Positions 5,464 through 7,478 of a DNA stretch of 7,478 nucleotides are shown one piece after another. Source of the DNA: Pseudomonadota bacterium. Lineage in GTDB: Bacteria; Pseudomonadota; Alphaproteobacteria; Rhizobiales; Rhizobiaceae. The translations under genes and the position numbers were made by a program. Where the stretch lies: assembly GCA_023428515.1 (NCBI GenBank), contig JAEYXI010000163.1, forward strand, positions 1-7,478, written 5' to 3'. Within the stretch, counting starts at the first letter, position 1; each line of letters starts with the position of its first letter. Under the pieces are notes generated by a model. That model searched no databases. It had not been told where the DNA came from and saw only the letters and a program-made list of their open reading frames with translations.

Positions 5464-7478
5464 ATGGCAGACAAGAACCAGCTAAAAATCGCCGATCAGG
5501 TCGACCTTGCCGACGACGATCCTTTTGCGGAACTGACCAGAATTATGGGCTTCGACCCGCGCCAGCCGGCGAGGCAGGCGCAGCAGCAGCCCGCGGCCCC
5601 TGAGCCGGCCCCGGCCGAGCAGGCTGTCGAGGAAGACGACTTCAGCCTCGACCTCGAAAAGGAGTTGCTCGGCGAGTTCGCCCTCGAAGACGAGACATCA
5701 GCGGATGACGTGGCGGCCGAGGCTGCAGCGCCTGCTTTCGAGGCAACGCACGCCGATGCTCCCGAGGTGGATTTCGACTTCTCTACGGATTTCGAAGTTG
5801 CAATGGCCGCTTCCGGCCAGGATGAGGCTCCCGCCGCATCCGAGGCTGAATTCGATCTTGGCCTGTCCGAGGATGATGTTCGCGCCGCCTTCGATGAGGA
5901 GTTCTCCGAGCCTGCCGTACCGGCACAGGCGTTGGAAGATGATTTCGACCTCAGCCTGACCGAGGACGAGGTCAGCACCCTCGATGCCGAACCTGATCAG
6001 GCGGCAGTCGGGACGGCGCCAACGGCAGACGCCAATGCCGGCGACATCGACGCCGACCTCGATGCTGCGATGGCCGATATCGACATGGATTTTGGCGACG
6101 CCTTCGCCGCCGAGCCGGTTGAGGCCGTCGGTGAAGCCGTAGAGGCCGTGCAGGACAATGCAGAGCCGGCCGAAGTGGATCTACATCTCTTCGAGGAGGC
6201 CGACTTCCGTCTTGGCGACGAGGCCGCGGAAGAGCCCGCAGCCGCGGCTGTCGAGCCGGAGCCGCAGCCGGAGATCGACGAAAGCGCCTTCAGCTTCGGC
6301 GAAGACGAGTTCCGCCTGGACGACACGCACCCCGTCGAGGCGCAAGCCGCCGAGCCGGAAGCCGACGATTTCTCCTTCGACGATCTCGACCTCGCCGCGG
6401 AGGATTTTTCTGCCGAGCCCGAGGCGGTGGAGGCCCAAGCGGTGGAGCCCGAAATGGCGGAGGCGGTGGAGATCGAAGCTTCCGCTCCCGAGGCCATCGC
6501 CGACGAGCCTGAGCATGTCGAGCCTGGGCATGTCGAAACATCCGAGCCCTCTGACCAGGCCGATCTGCCGCACTTTGAATTCTCGGTTCCGCGTTATGAG
6601 CCGCGCAAGCTGCCGGTATCGCCGATGGATGTAGCTGCGGAAGAGTTCCGGCAGCGCGAGGCTGCCGCGGCCGCCACAGCTCCCGAGTTCAACCTCGAGG
6701 ACGAGTTGAACGCGTTGCTCGGCAACATCAGGTCCGGCCAGGCTCCGGCCGCGCAGGCGTCCGCGCATGCCAGCCCGGCTGTCGAAGCACCGGAAGCTGC
6801 ACAGTCGGCCGCGCCGGAAGTGCATGAGCCGGCTGCCTATGAGGCTGATACCCGTGCGGCGGATGCGCCGGCCTTTGAGCCGAGTTTCCGCCCCGAGCCG
6901 ATCAGCTTCGATGCGCCTGAGCATCCGGTCGATATCGCGGACGATCTGCGCTGGGATCTGGACGACTCCTTCACCGCGGAGGTGGCCGAGCCGACCGAGG
7001 AAGACCAGCCGGACGCTTATGCGAGCGATGGGCGATACGACGCCTATGCCGAGGCCGAGCAGCCCGAAGCTGCCTACGAGGAAGCCGAGCAGCCGGAAGA
7101 CTTCTACGCTGATGGCTCTGAGGCCGAAGACGAACTTCCGCCGCTCGACTTCGACGACCTGTCGTTTGATCCGGACGCCGAAGACACCCAGTCGCCGCCT
7201 TCGACCTATTACGGCGATGCGATTGCCGGCGCCGCGATCGGTGCGGCTGCGGGGCATTTCGGCAGCTCCGCTTCGGCGCGGCTGTCGGATCTGCCGAGGG
7301 CGCCGGTTGGCGAACACTTCGCCGGGCGTCAGCAGGCGGCTGCGGCGAGCCAGTCCTTCAGTCCGCACCGCGACCCCGTGGTGCGCGGCAACCCGATGAA
7401 GGAAGACCCGCTCGACGTCATCACGCAGCTTGCGGAGAAATATTCGAAGAAGGAGCCGACCTATGATCGCGCCATGGG
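5464..7478 (+). CDS. Large acidic, probably disordered protein; likely N-terminal part of a SPOR-domain cell envelope/division protein, 3' end outside the window
   Basis: The frame is open from ATG 5464 to the window edge, 671 complete codons without a stop; GGGAA (5456-5460) precedes the start. The N-terminus MADKNQLKIADQVDLADDDPF leads into a motif, DDPFAELTRIMGFDP (18-32), that I recall from the rhizobial SPOR-domain protein encoded next to argS and upstream of nagZ-scpA-scpB. The rest is dominated by Asp, Glu, Ala and Pro and should be disordered. Aromatic/acidic motifs recur with F at residues 60, 104, 130, 161, 276, 303, 409 and 563. A more ordered-looking segment lies at 370-402 (HFEFSVPRYEPRKLPVSPMD and on to EEFRQREAA). 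A short Ala/Gly stretch, AIAGAAIGAAAG (586-597), is too short for a membrane span. No signal peptide, transmembrane helix or SPOR domain is visible here. In SPOR proteins of this kind a membrane helix and C-terminal SPOR domain (binding denuded septal peptidoglycan) normally follow, which would make this region cytoplasmic. The reading frame is secure; the family assignment is inference from synteny and the N-terminal motif. Confidence 0.8.
   Translation, partial: MADKNQLKIADQVDLADDDPFAELTRIMGFDPRQPARQAQQQPAAPEPAPAEQAVEEDDFSLDLEKELLGEFALEDETSADDVAAEAAAPAFEATHADAPEVDFDFSTDFEVAMAASGQDEAPAASEAEFDLGLSEDDVRAAFDEEFSEPAVPAQALEDDFDLSLTEDEVSTLDAEPDQAAVGTAPTADANAGDIDADLDAAMADIDMDFGDAFAAEPVEAVGEAVEAVQDNAEPAEVDLHLFEEADFRLGDEAAEEPAAAAVEPEPQPEIDESAFSFGEDEFRLDDTHPVEAQAAEPEADDFSFDDLDLAAEDFSAEPEAVEAQAVEPEMAEAVEIEASAPEAIADEPEHVEPGHVETSEPSDQADLPHFEFSVPRYEPRKLPVSPMDVAAEEFRQREAAAAATAPEFNLEDELNALLGNIRSGQAPAAQASAHASPAVEAPEAAQSAAPEVHEPAAYEADTRAADAPAFEPSFRPEPISFDAPEHPVDIADDLRWDLDDSFTAEVAEPTEEDQPDAYASDGRYDAYAEAEQPEAAYEEAEQPEDFYADGSEAEDELPPLDFDDLSFDPDAEDTQSPPSTYYGDAIAGAAIGAAAGHFGSSASARLSDLPRAPVGEHFAGRQQAAAASQSFSPHRDPVVRGNPMKEDPLDVITQLAEKYSKKEPTYDRAM
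6505..6534 (+). repeat. 15-bp tandem duplication in the acidic ORF
   Basis: GAGCCTGAGCATGTC (6505-6519) is followed directly by GAGCCTGGGCATGTC (6520-6534), one mismatch in 15, encoding EPEHV-EPGHV (residues 348-357). The in-frame unit and near identity indicate a recent slippage duplication. Confidence 0.8.
7051..7110 (+). repeat. 30-bp tandem repeat in the acidic ORF
   Basis: The units starting at 7051 and 7081 share GA(G/A)GCCGAGCAGCC(C/G)GAAG and encode EAEQPEAAYE and EAEQPEDFYA (residues 530-549). The first half of the unit is nearly identical; the second half has diverged. The reading frame is kept. Confidence 0.7.

Noticed and set aside
7219..7266. Transmembrane helix in the acidic ORF (AIAGAAIGAAAG)
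   Set aside because: The hydrophobic run is about 12 small residues flanked by polar ones, too short and too weakly hydrophobic to span a membrane; the expected membrane helix should lie beyond the window.
6181..7368. A 395-codon minus-strand open frame and several plus-strand frames (e.g. 6158-6634, 6767-7399) within the acidic ORF region
   Set aside because: The low-complexity GAG/GAC/GCC-rich coding sequence leaves other frames open and gives Arg/Ser/Pro-rich nonsense. Only the 5464 frame has a start, a ribosome-binding site, a recognisable N-terminus and continuity to the window edge.
1..7478. Mobile elements, CRISPR arrays, tRNAs, riboswitches
   Set aside because: No transposase, integrase, terminal inverted repeats, regularly spaced repeats, cloverleaf or recognisable riboswitch was seen on either strand.

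Overview
This is a GC-rich, densely coding window whose protein sequences and gene set point to an alphaproteobacterium of the order Hyphomicrobiales (Rhizobiales), probably a Mesorhizobium-like Phyllobacteriaceae. That placement is inferred from family features and remembered gene order, not from a database search. Most of the window is chromosomal housekeeping. There is no phage, IS element, CRISPR array, tRNA or rRNA, and I do not see an undescribed defence or biosynthetic system.

Layout: (1) 1-412 (+) is the 3' end of accD. A 109-bp gap with two hairpins follows, then folC at 522-1853 (+). (2) folC converges on a small minus-strand A-type Fe-S carrier gene, erpA (1906-2253). (3) An 80-bp divergent region carries a plausible erpA promoter and separates erpA from dgt (2334-3548, +), a type-2 dGTPase-like HD hydrolase. 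(4) argS (3603-5360, +) follows, with a terminator-like hairpin in the gap between dgt and argS. (5) From 5464 to the window edge runs an open reading frame of at least 671 codons with no stop. It encodes an extremely acidic, probably disordered protein. Its position after argS and its N-terminal motif match the large SPOR-domain cell-envelope/division protein that follows argS in rhizobia; the SPOR domain itself would lie beyond the window.

The genes serve fatty acid synthesis (accD), folate polyglutamylation (folC), Fe-S cluster delivery (erpA), dNTP pool control (dgt), translation (argS) and probably cell division or envelope function (the last ORF). accD-folC looks like one transcription unit, and dgt-argS-(SPOR ORF) is a second, collinear set.

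The parts most worth a second look are: the last ORF, where an aromatic/acidic short motif recurs about ten times beside recent in-frame duplications; the last ~140 bp of argS, where codon choice changes abruptly and a near-perfect 16-bp palindrome is embedded, suggesting an overlapping regulatory site; and the folC/erpA junction, which may not be the usual rhizobial gene order.
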